NCBI RefSeq assembly: GCF_008329605.1
Contig: NZ_NPKO01000006.1
Span: 1-64,000, forward strand
Length of the DNA: 64,000 nucleotides
Reading direction: 5' to 3'
Source: Mycolicibacterium sp. P9-64
GTDB lineage: Bacteria > Actinomycetota > Actinomycetes > Mycobacteriales > Mycobacteriaceae
Shown: positions 26,497 through 35,452 of the stretch, one piece after another
Position numbering within the stretch: position 1 is the first letter of the stretch
How the letters are laid out: each line of letters opens with the position of its first letter
Translations under genes and position numbers: made by a program
Notes under the pieces: model-generated
Told to the model about the DNA's origin: nothing
Database searches by the model: none
Seen by the model: only the letters and a program-made list of their open reading frames with translations

Positions 26497-27474
26497 CTAG
26501 GGGAGCTTGTCGAGCGCCTTCTGCAGGCGCTCGATCGATGACGTCACGCCGTATTCGCCCGCCAACTCGGCGACCCTGCGGGGTTCGCGTGCGGTCAGCG
26601 GCAGGGCATCGGATTCGTTCGACAGCGTGACCGGCGCATCGTGGGCCACCAGGACCACGGGTTCGGCCGCTGCGATGTAGTCGGTCGCCGCCAGCAGCTT
26701 CTTGCGCTGGGCGCCTGGCAGCGCCGAGGACGTGTCGTCGGCCGCCGCCAGAATCGCCGCCAACGAGCCGTAGCGGGCCAGCAACGTCGCCGCGGTCTTC
26801 TCGCCGACGCCGGGCACGCCGGGAAGGCCGTCGGACGGGTCACCGCGCAGCAACGCGAGCTCGGCATATGCCCGCCCCGCCCGGTCGAGCGGCACGCCGT
26901 ACTGCTCGGCCACCTCGGCGGGGCCGAAGAGCGTCGCCTTGGTCAAACCCCGGCCGATGTAGAACACCCGGACGGGTACGTGCTCGTCGCCGACGAGCTG
27001 CAGCAGGTCGCGATCGCCGCTGACCACCACCACCGGATCGCGGCGCTCCTGGGTCGCCAGCGTGCCGAGCACGTCATCGGCCTCGAAGCCGGGGGCACCC
27101 GCGGTGGTGATGCCGAACGCGTCGAGCATCGCCATGATCATGTCGACCTGGGGGCTGAGGTCGTCGGGGACCACTTCGACGTCCGGGGCCGCGCCTGCCC
27201 CCTCCTGCTCTACGCGATGCGCCTTGTACGACGGGATCAGGTCGACCCGCCACTGCGGCCGCCAATCCAGATCGAGGCACACCACCAGCCGTGACGGGCG
27301 GTGGCGGGTGATCAGGGTGGCCACGGCGTCCAGAAAGCCGCGCAGGGCGTTGACCGGCCTGCCGTCGGGCGCGGTGATGGACGATGGCACGCCGAAGAAC
27401 GACCGGAACCACATGCTGGCCCCGTCGAGCAGGAGCACTGGACCTTCGGTGGTTTCGCGGATATCGCCAGGCAT
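26497..27474 (-). CDS. 5'-3' exonuclease (FEN-like, DNA polymerase I N-terminal type)
   Basis: 325 residues from the ATG at 27474; open codons continue upstream to 27510. The N-terminal block VLLLDGASMWFRSFFG and the metal-binding acidic residues of the family are present (APGFEADDVLGTLA and VVSGDRDLLQLV), followed by the helix-hairpin-helix GLPGVPGVGEKTAATLLARYG. It is a stand-alone exonuclease domain without polymerase. It sits convergent to the DUF4333 gene and divergent from a VOC gene, as its counterpart does in M. tuberculosis (Rv2090). A role in Okazaki-fragment or repair processing is likely. Confidence 0.92.
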   Translation of the reverse strand: MPGDIRETTEGPVLLLDGASMWFRSFFGVPSSITAPDGRPVNALRGFLDAVATLITRHRPSRLVVCLDLDWRPQWRVDLIPSYKAHRVEQEGAGAAPDVEVVPDDLSPQVDMIMAMLDAFGITTAGAPGFEADDVLGTLATQERRDPVVVVSGDRDLLQLVGDEHVPVRVFYIGRGLTKATLFGPAEVAEQYGVPLDRAGRAYAELALLRGDPSDGLPGVPGVGEKTAATLLARYGSLAAILAAADDTSSALPGAQRKKLLAATDYIAAAEPVVLVAHDAPVTLSNESDALPLTAREPRRVAELAGEYGVTSSIERLQKALDKLP

Positions 27475-27496
27475 TCGAGTGACAGTAGCGTGAGGT

Positions 27497-27892
27497 ATGG
27501 GCATCACCATCGATCACATCGACCACGTCGTGTTGAACACCCATGACGTCGACGCCACCGTCGACTGGTACGTGCGGGTGCTGGGAATGAGACGCGTGGT
27601 GTTCGGCGGTGGCCGCATCGCTCTGACGTTCGGCGTGCAGAAGATCAACGTCCGGCCCACCGGTGCACCGAACTGGGTGACGGGCGAGGTGGATGCGCCA
27701 GGCTCGCTCGACCTGTGCTTCATCGCCGATGCCGACCCCGACGCGATCGGGGCGCATCTGCGGGGCTGCGGCGTCGAGATCACCGAGGGCCCGGTCCCCA
27801 AGACGGGTGCACGGGGCCCGATGACGTCGCACTACTGCCGTGACCCCGACGGCAACCTGGTCGAGGTCGCCACCTACCGTCGGGCCGATTAG
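27497..27892 (+). CDS. VOC/glyoxalase superfamily protein
   Basis: 131 residues starting MGITIDHIDHVVLNTHDVDA, the first metal-ligand strand of the vicinal oxygen chelate fold; the closing strand RDPDGNLVEVATY supplies the Glu ligand. Length corresponds to one dioxygenase/glyoxalase module, which would work as a dimer. Substrate unknown. TAGCGT lies five bases before the ATG, so the message may be nearly leaderless. The stop codon TAG is also part of the -10 box of pepE. Confidence 0.85.
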   Translation: MGITIDHIDHVVLNTHDVDATVDWYVRVLGMRRVVFGGGRIALTFGVQKINVRPTGAPNWVTGEVDAPGSLDLCFIADADPDAIGAHLRGCGVEITEGPVPKTGARGPMTSHYCRDPDGNLVEVATYRRAD

Positions 27893-27895
27893 CCT
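27890..27895 (+). promoter_or_regulatory. Leaderless -10 box for pepE inside the VOC stop codon
   Basis: TAGCCT begins with the TAG stop of the VOC gene and is followed by seven bases and the ATG of pepE, without a Shine-Dalgarno site. Transcription of pepE can therefore start independently of the upstream gene. Confidence 0.5.
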
Positions 27896-27902
27896 CGTCG
27901 GC

Positions 27903-29027
27903 ATGAGTAGCCTCCGATTCGGCACCGACGTGTACGCGCAACGCTTGAAGGCTGCTGCGGAGGCGACGGCAGCGGCGGGTCTGGCGGGCTTGGTCATCAC
28001 ACCCGGTTACGACTTGCGCTACCTACTCGGCTCGCGGGCGCAGACGTTCGAACGGTTGACCGCACTGGTGGTGCCCGCGTCCGGTGATCCGAGCATCGTG
28101 GTGCCGCGGATGGAGCTCGCCGCGCTGAAGGAGTCGGCGGTGTCGGAACTCGGCCTGACCGTTCGTGATTGGGTGGACGGGCAGGATCCGTACCGACTGG
28201 TGGCCGATGCTCTCGGCGCGGCGTCCGGTCCGATCGCCACGGCCGTCACCGATTCGATGCCTGCACTGCACCTGCTGCCGCTCGCCGACGTGCTCGGCGT
28301 GGTCCCCGTGCTCGCGACTGACATACTGCGCAGGCTGCGAATGATCAAGGACGCGGCCGAGATCGACGCGCTGCGCAAGGCGGGAGCCGCGATCGACAGG
28401 GTGCACGCACGGGTGCCCGAGTTCCTGGTGCCAGGCCGGACCGAGGCCGACGTCTCCGCCGACATCGCCCGCGCCATCATCGACGAAGGACATTCGGAGG
28501 TGGCGTTCATCACCGTCGGGTCGGGCCCCAACGGAGCCGATCCACATCACGAGTGCTCCGACCGGGTGCTGCGGCACGGCGACATCGTCGTCGTCGACAT
28601 CGGCGGACCGTACGACCCCGGCTACAACTCGGATTCGACGAGGACCTACAGCATCGGTACGCCAGACCCGGAGGTGGCGCGGCAGTACTCGGTCCTGCAG
28701 GAGGCGCAACGCGCAGCGGTCGCCGCCGTGCGGCCAGGCGTGACCGCCGAACAGATCGACGCGGCAGCGCGCGACGTGCTGGCCGCAGCGGGGCTGGCCG
28801 AGGCGTTCGTGCACCGCACCGGTCACGGCATCGGCCTATCCGTGCACGAGGAGCCCTACATCGTGGCGGGCAACGACATTCCGGTGCAGGAGGGCATGGC
28901 CTTCAGCGTCGAGCCGGGCATCTACTTCCCGGGCCACTGGGGCGCCCGCATCGAGGACATCGTCGTGGTCATCGCCGACGGTGTGTTGCCGTTGAACGAG
29001 CGGCCGCACGACCTCGTCGTGGTCTAG
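27903..29027 (+). CDS. pepE: M24-family dipeptidase/aminopeptidase PepE
   Basis: 374 residues from ATG. The creatinase-like N-terminal domain is followed by the pita-bread metallopeptidase domain with all five metal ligands in context: the Asp pair in VVVDIGGPYDPGYNSDSTR, His in HRTGHGIGLSVHEEP, Glu in FSVEPGIY and Glu in ARIEDIVVV. It is likely a Xaa-Pro dipeptidase or related peptidase; the M. tuberculosis counterpart carries the name PepE. Its stop overlaps the stop of the leftward F420 gene. Confidence 0.93.
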   Translation: MSSLRFGTDVYAQRLKAAAEATAAAGLAGLVITPGYDLRYLLGSRAQTFERLTALVVPASGDPSIVVPRMELAALKESAVSELGLTVRDWVDGQDPYRLVADALGAASGPIATAVTDSMPALHLLPLADVLGVVPVLATDILRRLRMIKDAAEIDALRKAGAAIDRVHARVPEFLVPGRTEADVSADIARAIIDEGHSEVAFITVGSGPNGADPHHECSDRVLRHGDIVVVDIGGPYDPGYNSDSTRTYSIGTPDPEVARQYSVLQEAQRAAVAAVRPGVTAEQIDAAARDVLAAAGLAEAFVHRTGHGIGLSVHEEPYIVAGNDIPVQEGMAFSVEPGIYFPGHWGARIEDIVVVIADGVLPLNERPHDLVVV

Positions 29028-29437
29028 TCGGGGCCGCGGTCCAGCAGGTCCGAGGATCCGAGCACCCGCTCGACGCGGACCTCGATCACCACGCGGCGCG
29101 GGTTGACCCGCGGCGTGCGGTAACGCTGGGCGTACCGTAGCTCGGCGTCGCGCACCGCGTCTGCATCGGAGTTCACCGTGGCGCTGCCCTCCAACGACAG
29201 CCAGCGGGCACCGTCGACCTGGCTCAGCACGGCGATGCCGCGTTCGGCGGCGTTGACCGCCTTCTGCGAGCCGCCGGAGGTGATGACCCTGGCCACGTGT
29301 GTCTTGGGATCGAAGGTGAAACCGACCGCGACGACGTGGGGCGAAGAGTCCGACCGTAGCGTGGTCAACATGGCGAGATGGCGTTCGGTGAGAAACGCCA
29401 TCGCGTCGTTCGTGAGCCGCGTGGTTGCCTTGGCCAT
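29024..29437 (-). CDS. F420-dependent biliverdin reductase-like protein
   Basis: 137 residues, starting MAKATTRLTNDAMAFL. The split-barrel flavin/deazaflavin reductase fold is seen in the strands HLAMLTTLRSDSSPHVVAVG and KTHVARVITSGGSQKAVNA. Length and sequence correspond closely to Rv2074 of M. tuberculosis, described as an F420H2-dependent biliverdin reductase. A TAGGTT box lies eight bases before the ATG on the minus strand. The divergent SDR-cobL-cobM-cobK group begins 35 bases away, so both promoters share very little DNA. Confidence 0.85.
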   Translation of the reverse strand: MAKATTRLTNDAMAFLTERHLAMLTTLRSDSSPHVVAVGFTFDPKTHVARVITSGGSQKAVNAAERGIAVLSQVDGARWLSLEGSATVNSDADAVRDAELRYAQRYRTPRVNPRRVVIEVRVERVLGSSDLLDRGPD

Positions 29438-29445
29438 CGAAGTCC

Positions 29446-29451
29446 AACCTA
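29446..29451 (-). promoter_or_regulatory. -10 box for the F420 biliverdin reductase-like gene
   Basis: TAGGTT on the minus strand ends eight bases before the ATG at 29437; no Shine-Dalgarno site is present. On the opposite strand TAATCT lies five bases before the GTG of the divergent SDR, so two short promoters overlap in this gap. Confidence 0.4.
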
Positions 29452-29472
29452 GCGCAGGACATAATCTCAGCC

Positions 29473-30216
29473 GTGAATGACACGGGCCTGGTGGTGATTT
29501 TCGGCGGCCGCAGCGAAATCGGCGTCGAACTGGCGACGCGGCTGGCCCGCGGCGCCGTGGTGGTGCTCGCCGCGCGGGGTGCCGACCGGCTGACCGACGA
29601 GGTCGCGGCCGTCGCCGCGGCGGGGGCGGCGGCCGTACACGTGTGCGAGTTCGACGCCGACGACCTTGCCTCCCACGCGCCACTCGTCGCGGCGATCGAG
29701 GCCGACCACGGCCCGATCGGCACCGCGGTGCTGGCGTTCGGCATCCTCGGCGACCAGGCCAGGGCCGAAGCCGATGCCGCGCACGCTGCCGCCATCGTGC
29801 ACACCGACTTCACCGCCCAAGTCAGCCTGTTGACGGTGTTGGCGGCCAGCATGCGCACGGCAGACCGGGGCACCCTCGTGGTGTTCTCCTCGGTCGCCGG
29901 CGCCCGCGTCCGCCGCGCCAACTACGTGTACGGCTCGGCGAAGGCGGGCCTCGACGGGTTCGCGCAGGGACTGGCCGACGCGCTGCACGGATCGGGGGTC
30001 CGGCTGCTGCTGGTGCGTCCCGGCTTCGTGATCGGCCGCATGACCGACGGCATGTCGCCCGCCCCGCTGTCCAGCACACCAGCCCAGGTGGCCGACGCGA
30101 CCGCGCACGCACTGGCCAAGGGCCGCAGCGAGATCTGGGTGCCGAAGCCGCTGGGCCTGCTGGTGTTCGCGTTCCGGCTGATGCCGCGGTCGATCTGGCG
30201 GAGGTTGCCGCGGTGA
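29473..30216 (+). CDS. Short-chain dehydrogenase, DprE2-like
   Basis: 247 residues from GTG (MNDTGLVVIFGGRSEIGVEL). The cofactor motif is GGRSEIG, and the catalytic Ser and YxxxK lie in VVFSSVAGARVRRANYVYGSAKAG, a stretch close to DprE2, the reductase of decaprenyl-phospho-arabinose synthesis. The C-terminus is rich in aromatic and basic residues and could associate with membrane. It matches the position of Rv2073c next to cobL, with which it overlaps (GTGA). It is probably a paralogue of DprE2 with a different substrate; no role in cobalamin synthesis is evident. Confidence 0.85.
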   Translation: MNDTGLVVIFGGRSEIGVELATRLARGAVVVLAARGADRLTDEVAAVAAAGAAAVHVCEFDADDLASHAPLVAAIEADHGPIGTAVLAFGILGDQARAEADAAHAAAIVHTDFTAQVSLLTVLAASMRTADRGTLVVFSSVAGARVRRANYVYGSAKAGLDGFAQGLADALHGSGVRLLLVRPGFVIGRMTDGMSPAPLSSTPAQVADATAHALAKGRSEIWVPKPLGLLVFAFRLMPRSIWRRLPR

Positions 30217-31418
30217 TCGTCGTCATCGGCATCGGCGCCGACGGGATGGCGGGGTTGTCACGCACATCGCTTGCCGAACTGTCAAGGGCGACGGTCATTT
30301 ACGGTTCCACACGACAACTCGACATGCTCGACGGCACCGTCACCGCGGTCAAGCGACCATGGCCGTCGCCGATGCTGCCCGCGCTGCACACTCTGCTCGA
30401 CCACGACGGTGACGTGCACGTGGTGGCCAGCGGCGACCCGCTGCTGCACGGCGTCGGCAACAGCCTGATCCGGATCTACGGGCCTGAGCGCGTTGCGGTA
30501 CTGCCGCACGTGTCCTCGGTGACACTGGCGTGCTCGCGGGTCGGCTGGGCGGTTCACGACACCGAGATCATCAGCCTGGTGACTGCGCCGACACATACCG
30601 CCGTGCGCCGCGGCGGGCATGCCGTCGTGCTGTCGCGGGACGGCTCGACACCGGCCACCCTGGCCCGACTGCTCAACGACACCGGCAGGGGCGACAGCGA
30701 AATCACCGTGCTCGAACAACTCGGCGGCCCCGCCGAGCGGCAACGCAGTGCCACCGCCCGCGAGTGGTCGAGGCGACCCCCAGGCGACGTCGATGCGCTC
30801 AACGTGCTCGCGGTGCGCTACCTACCGGACGAGCGGGCGTGGCAGGCGCTGCCCGACGACGAATTCGCCCACGACGGCCAGATCACCAAGCAGTCGATCC
30901 GTGCGGTCACCCTCGCGACACTGGCGCCGAAGCCAGGAGAGTTGTTGTGGGACGTCGGATCCGGGTCGGGCAGCATCGCGGTCGAGTGGTGCCGCAGCGC
31001 GCCCGGCTGCACGGCGGTGGCCTTCGAGCGCGACGAGGAACGACGCAAGCGGATCGGCGCGAACGCGATTGCCTTCGGCGTCCAGGTCGAGGTGCGGGGC
31101 GCCGCGCCGGAGGCGTTCGGCGATGCCGAGCTCAGCGAGCGCGGTGTCACCGGCGTGCCGTTGCCAGAGGCGATCTTCATCGGCGGTGGCTTCACCACGC
31201 CCGGCCTGCTGGAGGCATGCCTTCAGCGACTCCCGGTCGGCGGGCGGCTGGTCGCCAACGTGGTCACCGTCGAGTCCGAGGCGCTCGTCGGTCACTGGTA
31301 TTCCCAACTTGGCGGCAAGATGCGCAAGTTCCAGCACTACCAGGGTGAGGCCGTTGGCGGCTTCACGGGCTGGCGGCCCGCCATGCCCGTGACACAGTGG
31401 TCGGTGACCAAGCAATGA
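30213..31418 (+). CDS. cobL: Precorrin-6Y C5,15-methyltransferase (decarboxylating) CobL
   Basis: 401 residues from GTG overlapping the SDR stop. The N-terminal CbiE-like half (1-195) starts IVVIGIGADGMAGLS and has the VASGDPLLHGVGN motif of corrin methylases. The C-terminal CbiT-like half has the SAM motif LLWDVGSGSGSIAVEW. The fused enzyme methylates C5 and C15 and decarboxylates the C12 acetate side chain. The gene order SDR-cobL-cobM-cobK is that of M. tuberculosis. Overlaps cobM by four bases (ATGA). Confidence 0.95.
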   Translation: MIVVIGIGADGMAGLSRTSLAELSRATVIYGSTRQLDMLDGTVTAVKRPWPSPMLPALHTLLDHDGDVHVVASGDPLLHGVGNSLIRIYGPERVAVLPHVSSVTLACSRVGWAVHDTEIISLVTAPTHTAVRRGGHAVVLSRDGSTPATLARLLNDTGRGDSEITVLEQLGGPAERQRSATAREWSRRPPGDVDALNVLAVRYLPDERAWQALPDDEFAHDGQITKQSIRAVTLATLAPKPGELLWDVGSGSGSIAVEWCRSAPGCTAVAFERDEERRKRIGANAIAFGVQVEVRGAAPEAFGDAELSERGVTGVPLPEAIFIGGGFTTPGLLEACLQRLPVGGRLVANVVTVESEALVGHWYSQLGGKMRKFQHYQGEAVGGFTGWRPAMPVTQWSVTKQ

Positions 31419-32170
31419 CCGTCTACTTCATCGGTGCCGGACCCGGTGCCGCCGATCTGATCACGGTGCGCGGACAGCGCCTCCTGAGCCGCTGTCCGGT
31501 CTGTCTGTACGCCGGGTCGATCATGCCCGACGACCTGCTCGCCATGTGCCCGCCCGACGCCAAGGTGATCGACACCGGGCCACTGACCCTCGAACAGATC
31601 GTCGCCGAACTCGCCGGCGCCCATGCCGCCGGGCTCGACGTGGCACGGCTGCACTCCGGCGACCCGTCGATCTACAGCGCGCTTGCCGAGCAGTGCAGAC
31701 ACCTCGACGAGCTCGGCGTCGACTACGAGATCGTGCCAGGAGTACCGGCATTCGCTGCCGCGGCGGCAGCGCTCGGCCGCGAGCTGACCCTGCCAGGCGT
31801 TGCGCAGACCGTCACCCTGACGCGGGTGGCGACCCTGTCGACGGCGATGCCCGACGGGGAGGACCTCGTCACGTTGTCGGCGCCGGGCGCCACGTTGGTG
31901 CTGCATCTGGCCGCCGCGCAAGTCGACGCGATCGTTCCCCAGTTGATCGAGGGTGGCTACTGCGCCGAGACTCCCTGTGCGGTAGTGGCATTCGCTAGCT
32001 GGCCGCAGGAGACGGTGCTGAGGTGCACGCTCGGGAACCTCGCGGAGAAGGTGCACGCCGCCGGCGTCACGCGTACCGCGGTGATCATCGTCGGTGACGT
32101 GCTGGCCGCGGAGGGCTTCACGGACAGCTACCTGTACTCAGCGGGCCGGCGCCGCGGAAGCCGACACTGA
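31415..32170 (+). CDS. cobM: Precorrin-4 C11-methyltransferase CobM
   Basis: 251 residues from the ATG overlapping the cobL stop. It is a single tetrapyrrole methylase domain: MTVYFIGAGPGAADLITVRG at the start, LHSGDPSIYSALAEQ as the second SAM motif and VPGVPAFAAAAAALG as the third. It adds the C11 methyl group in the aerobic pathway. Two bases separate it from cobK. Confidence 0.95.
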   Translation: MTVYFIGAGPGAADLITVRGQRLLSRCPVCLYAGSIMPDDLLAMCPPDAKVIDTGPLTLEQIVAELAGAHAAGLDVARLHSGDPSIYSALAEQCRHLDELGVDYEIVPGVPAFAAAAAALGRELTLPGVAQTVTLTRVATLSTAMPDGEDLVTLSAPGATLVLHLAAAQVDAIVPQLIEGGYCAETPCAVVAFASWPQETVLRCTLGNLAEKVHAAGVTRTAVIIVGDVLAAEGFTDSYLYSAGRRRGSRH

Positions 32171-32172
32171 AC

Positions 32173-32898
32173 ATGGCTCGACTGCTGCTGCTCGGCGGGA
32201 CCGCCGAGGCGCGGGCACTGGCGTCGCGGTTGCATCCCGACGTTTCGACGATCAGTTCACTGGCGGGCCGGGTGCCGGATCCTGCGCTCCCGGTCGGCGA
32301 GGTCCGCATCGGCGGTTTCGGCGGTGTCGACGGGCTGCAGCGCTGGCTTGCCGACTCCGGCGTCGACGGGGTGGTCGACGCGACACATCCCTTCGCCGCG
32401 ACGATCACCGCGAACGCCGCGACGGCATGCCGCACGCTGGACCTGCCCCATCTGGTGCTGGCCCGCCCGGCCTGGCCGACAGACACCACGATCCTTGTCG
32501 GGTCCGACACTGAGGCCGCCGAAGTGGTTGCCGGAAACGGCTATTCGCGGGTCTTCCTGACCACCGGCCGCACCGGAGTCGGCGCGTTCGCGGGCGTCGA
32601 TGCGTGGTTCCTGATTCGAGCGGTCACCCCGCCGGACGGCGACGCGCTGCCAAAGCGGCATCACCTGGTGCTGTCGCGCGGCCCGTACCGCTACGACGAC
32701 GAGCTGGAGCTCTTGCGAGCGCACCGCATCGAGGCGCTGGTGACCAAGAACAGCGGCGGCGACATGACACGCGCCAAGGTGGACGCGGCCGACGCCCTCG
32801 GCGTTCCCGTGGTCATGGTGGACCGCCCGCCGCTACCCGACGGCGTGCACGCGGTCTCGACCGTGGCCGATGCCGAGGCGTGGGTCAGAGCGCTCTGA
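32173..32898 (+). CDS. cobK: Precorrin-6A reductase CobK
   Basis: 241 residues starting MARLLLLGGTAEARALASRL, the NADPH-binding N-terminus of CobK/CbiJ. VVDATHPFAATIT and the VTKNSGGDMTRAKVDAA motif are intact. It reduces the macrocycle of precorrin-6A to precorrin-6B, the substrate of CobL. It ends the rightward cob group, and its last 14 bases overlap the end of the convergent APH-like gene. Confidence 0.95.
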   Translation: MARLLLLGGTAEARALASRLHPDVSTISSLAGRVPDPALPVGEVRIGGFGGVDGLQRWLADSGVDGVVDATHPFAATITANAATACRTLDLPHLVLARPAWPTDTTILVGSDTEAAEVVAGNGYSRVFLTTGRTGVGAFAGVDAWFLIRAVTPPDGDALPKRHHLVLSRGPYRYDDELELLRAHRIEALVTKNSGGDMTRAKVDAADALGVPVVMVDRPPLPDGVHAVSTVADAEAWVRAL

Positions 32899-33952
32899 CC
32901 AGCTCCAGACTGCCGAGCTCGCGAATGGCGCGGCAGCTGCGCTCGAGCATGACCAGCACCATGTCGTCGCCACGTTCGGTGGTGCTGGCGAACGCGCAGC
33001 CCAACGTGGTGATCAGCGGCGCCTGGAGCATGCCGAGACGGTAGTCGCGCCAACAGCTTTCGCGATCGTAGCCGGTGACGCCATAGCCGAGCAGCTCGTC
33101 GTGGTAGGCGTCCACCAGGGCGTGATCCACTGTGGACCGGACATCGGGGAGCAGGCTCGTCGCGGTGAAGTAGGAAAGGTCTCGAGCGGGCAGACCCGAT
33201 CCCAGCGTCTGCCAGTCCACCACCGTGATGGCGCTCCGGTCTGGCGTGAAGAGCAGGTTGTCGAGGCGGTAGTCGCCGTGCATGAGCGCGAACCTGCCTG
33301 GCTCCGCCAACAGCCACGGCGTCACCACCGACATGGCCTCGGTCGTCGTGTCGCGATCCTGGGCCGTCATCCGATCACCGAGTCGATCGAGCGTGATCTG
33401 GCTGGCCATGGCGGCGATGTCGCCGAAACCCTTGGCCGACTCCTCGTCCGGGGTTGACATCACCAGCCCTGGAAAGCTCGACCACTTCGGGTCGCACCAG
33501 GTGGGCGCATGCAGACCCGCCAGTGCCCGCACGGCCAGCTCGGCCTCCGCCGCGGTGCAGCCGCCGATCTGATCGCCCTGAACCGCGGGCGCCAGGTCGG
33601 TCAGCAGGAGCACGAAATCGCCGCCGTCCTCCGAGATCTCGCAATGATGGTGGCGGGGGATCGGCACCCGGACCACGTCGGCGATGTCGGTGTAGAAGGC
33701 GTGCTCGGAGCGGTAACCGAGGGCAACCCGCTCGCGGACCGTGTCGTCCTGTGAGGACAGCTTGACCGCGAACGTGGCAGGCAGGCCTGCAGCGTCGTCT
33801 GGGTAGGTCACCGTCACGCGGTAGGTGGCGCCGGTCTGGCCGGTACCGATCGGAACGACGTCGACCGTTCGTACGTCGGTGTCGAGCACGGCGCCCAACC
33901 ACTCGGCGGTGACATCGGCGGGGTGACGCGGTATCGACACGGCTGTGGCCAC
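32885..33952 (-). CDS. Aminoglycoside phosphotransferase-like (APH) kinase
   Basis: 355 residues. The APH/choline-kinase fold shows IGTGQTGATYRVTVTY as the ATP-binding strand, the catalytic loop LMHGDYRLDNLLF and the metal-binding VVDWQTL. It resembles the EcKinase/APH proteins common in mycobacteria that act on lipids or steroid-like compounds. The DUF fusion protein ending at 60511 has the same domain at its N-terminus. It is convergent with cobK and lies 24 bases upstream of the end of cobIJ on the same strand. The substrate is unknown and antibiotic resistance should not be assumed. Confidence 0.85.
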   Translation of the reverse strand: MATAVSIPRHPADVTAEWLGAVLDTDVRTVDVVPIGTGQTGATYRVTVTYPDDAAGLPATFAVKLSSQDDTVRERVALGYRSEHAFYTDIADVVRVPIPRHHHCEISEDGGDFVLLLTDLAPAVQGDQIGGCTAAEAELAVRALAGLHAPTWCDPKWSSFPGLVMSTPDEESAKGFGDIAAMASQITLDRLGDRMTAQDRDTTTEAMSVVTPWLLAEPGRFALMHGDYRLDNLLFTPDRSAITVVDWQTLGSGLPARDLSYFTATSLLPDVRSTVDHALVDAYHDELLGYGVTGYDRESCWRDYRLGMLQAPLITTLGCAFASTTERGDDMVLVMLERSCRAIRELGSLELVRAL

Positions 33953-33976
33953 GCGGCGGACCCTACCGCCCGCGGG

Positions 33977-35452
33977 TCAGGAACTTGGGTAATTGCGCGG
34001 GGTGAAGACCCGATCGCCATGCCACTGCGTCTGCGACGACCCGACGATGAGCAGGCACCGCATGTCGACCGTGGTGGGGTCGAGGTCGGCAAGCCGCACC
34101 ACGTCGACGCGCTCGCCGGGGCCTGCCACGTCGCGGCCGATCACCACGGGCGTGCTCGCGTCGCGGTGTTCGAGCAGCAGGTCGCGCATGGCCCCGACCT
34201 GCCAGGTGCGGGTCTTCGACGCCGGGTTGTAGATGGCCAGCACGAGGTCGGCGGCGGCGGCCGCCGTGAGTCGCGCGGCGATGACCTCCCACGGCTTGAG
34301 CCGGTCGGACAGCGAGATGACCGCGTAGTCGTGGCCGAGTGGCGCGCCGACGCGGCTGGCGACGGCCTGCGCGGCGGTCATCGCGGGGATCACTCGCACG
34401 TCGACCCCCGGCCACTGCTTGGCCTCCTCCAGCACCGCGGTCGCCATCGCGAAGACCCCGGGATCGCCCGATGACACCACCGCGACGGCGCGGCCCTGCT
34501 CGGCCAGCGTGCACGCCAGCTGCGCGCGGGCGGGCTCGTCGGTGTTGTCGCTGGGGTGCCGAACCTGGCCGTGCCGGACGCCGACCCTGTCGAGGTATGG
34601 GCCGTAGCCGATGAGGTCGGTGGCGGCGGCGAGCTCGCGGCGCGACTGCGGCGTCATCCAGTCGACGTCACCGGGGCCGAGGCCGACGACTGCCACGCTG
34701 CCGACCGTTTCGGCGCGCTCCGACATGCCTGGCAGCATGGCCAACGAGAAGTAGGGCACCGACGCCTCGTCGACGTCGGCCGCGGGAAGTACCTTCTGCG
34801 CCTCGGTGCTGGCCCGCTCCACGTAGAGTGCCTCACCCAACCGGCCCGCAGCGGAAAGCGCCTCCCGCACAGCCGGATACGACCGACCGAGCTTGAGCAC
34901 CACGGCCGCGTCGGTGTCGGCGAGCCTGCGCTGCAGCTCGTCGGGCGGCAGCGTGCCCGGCAGGATCGTCAGCACCTCGTCGCCCTGAACCAGGGGCATC
35001 CCGGTGGCCGCGGAGGCCGCGCTCACCGACGTCACCCCAGGCACGATGACGGCGTCGAACCGCGACGTCAGCCGTGTGTGCATGTGCATGTAGGAGCTGT
35101 AGAACAGCGGGTCGCCCTCGGCGAGCAAGGCCACGTTGCGGCCTGCCTCGAGGTGCACGGCGATGCGGTCCGCGGCCTCGCGGTAGAAGTCGTCCATCGC
35201 GCCCGGGTAGCCGCCGGGATGGTCCGTCGTCTCGGTGGTCACCGGGTAGACGAAGTGCTCCTCGAGCTGGCCGGGCCGTAGGTAGGGCGCCGCGATGGTG
35301 CGCGCGATGCTGCGTCCGTGCCGGGCGCTGTGATACGCCACGACGTCGGCCTCGCCGATCACCCGTGCTGCCTTGACCGTGACCAACTCCGGGTCGCCTG
35401 GGCCGAGCCCGACACCCCAGAGTGTGCCGCGCGGCGCGTCGTGTGACGTCAT
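33977..35452 (-). CDS. cobIJ: Fused precorrin-2 C20-methyltransferase / precorrin-3B C17-methyltransferase CobIJ
   Basis: 491 residues containing two tetrapyrrole methylase domains in tandem. The first (1 to about 240) has LWGVGLGPGDPELVTVKA and LAEGDPLFYSSYMH; the second (about 248-491) has VAVVGLGPGDVDWMTPQ and SSGDPGVFAMATAV, and SDRLKPWEVI near the end. The fusion is known from mycobacterial CobI/CobJ. The ATG at 35452 overlaps the cobH stop as ATGA. It works after the SAM-dependent formation of precorrin-2 and around the ring-contraction step. Confidence 0.94.
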   Translation of the reverse strand: MTSHDAPRGTLWGVGLGPGDPELVTVKAARVIGEADVVAYHSARHGRSIARTIAAPYLRPGQLEEHFVYPVTTETTDHPGGYPGAMDDFYREAADRIAVHLEAGRNVALLAEGDPLFYSSYMHMHTRLTSRFDAVIVPGVTSVSAASAATGMPLVQGDEVLTILPGTLPPDELQRRLADTDAAVVLKLGRSYPAVREALSAAGRLGEALYVERASTEAQKVLPAADVDEASVPYFSLAMLPGMSERAETVGSVAVVGLGPGDVDWMTPQSRRELAAATDLIGYGPYLDRVGVRHGQVRHPSDNTDEPARAQLACTLAEQGRAVAVVSSGDPGVFAMATAVLEEAKQWPGVDVRVIPAMTAAQAVASRVGAPLGHDYAVISLSDRLKPWEVIAARLTAAAAADLVLAIYNPASKTRTWQVGAMRDLLLEHRDASTPVVIGRDVAGPGERVDVVRLADLDPTTVDMRCLLIVGSSQTQWHGDRVFTPRNYPSS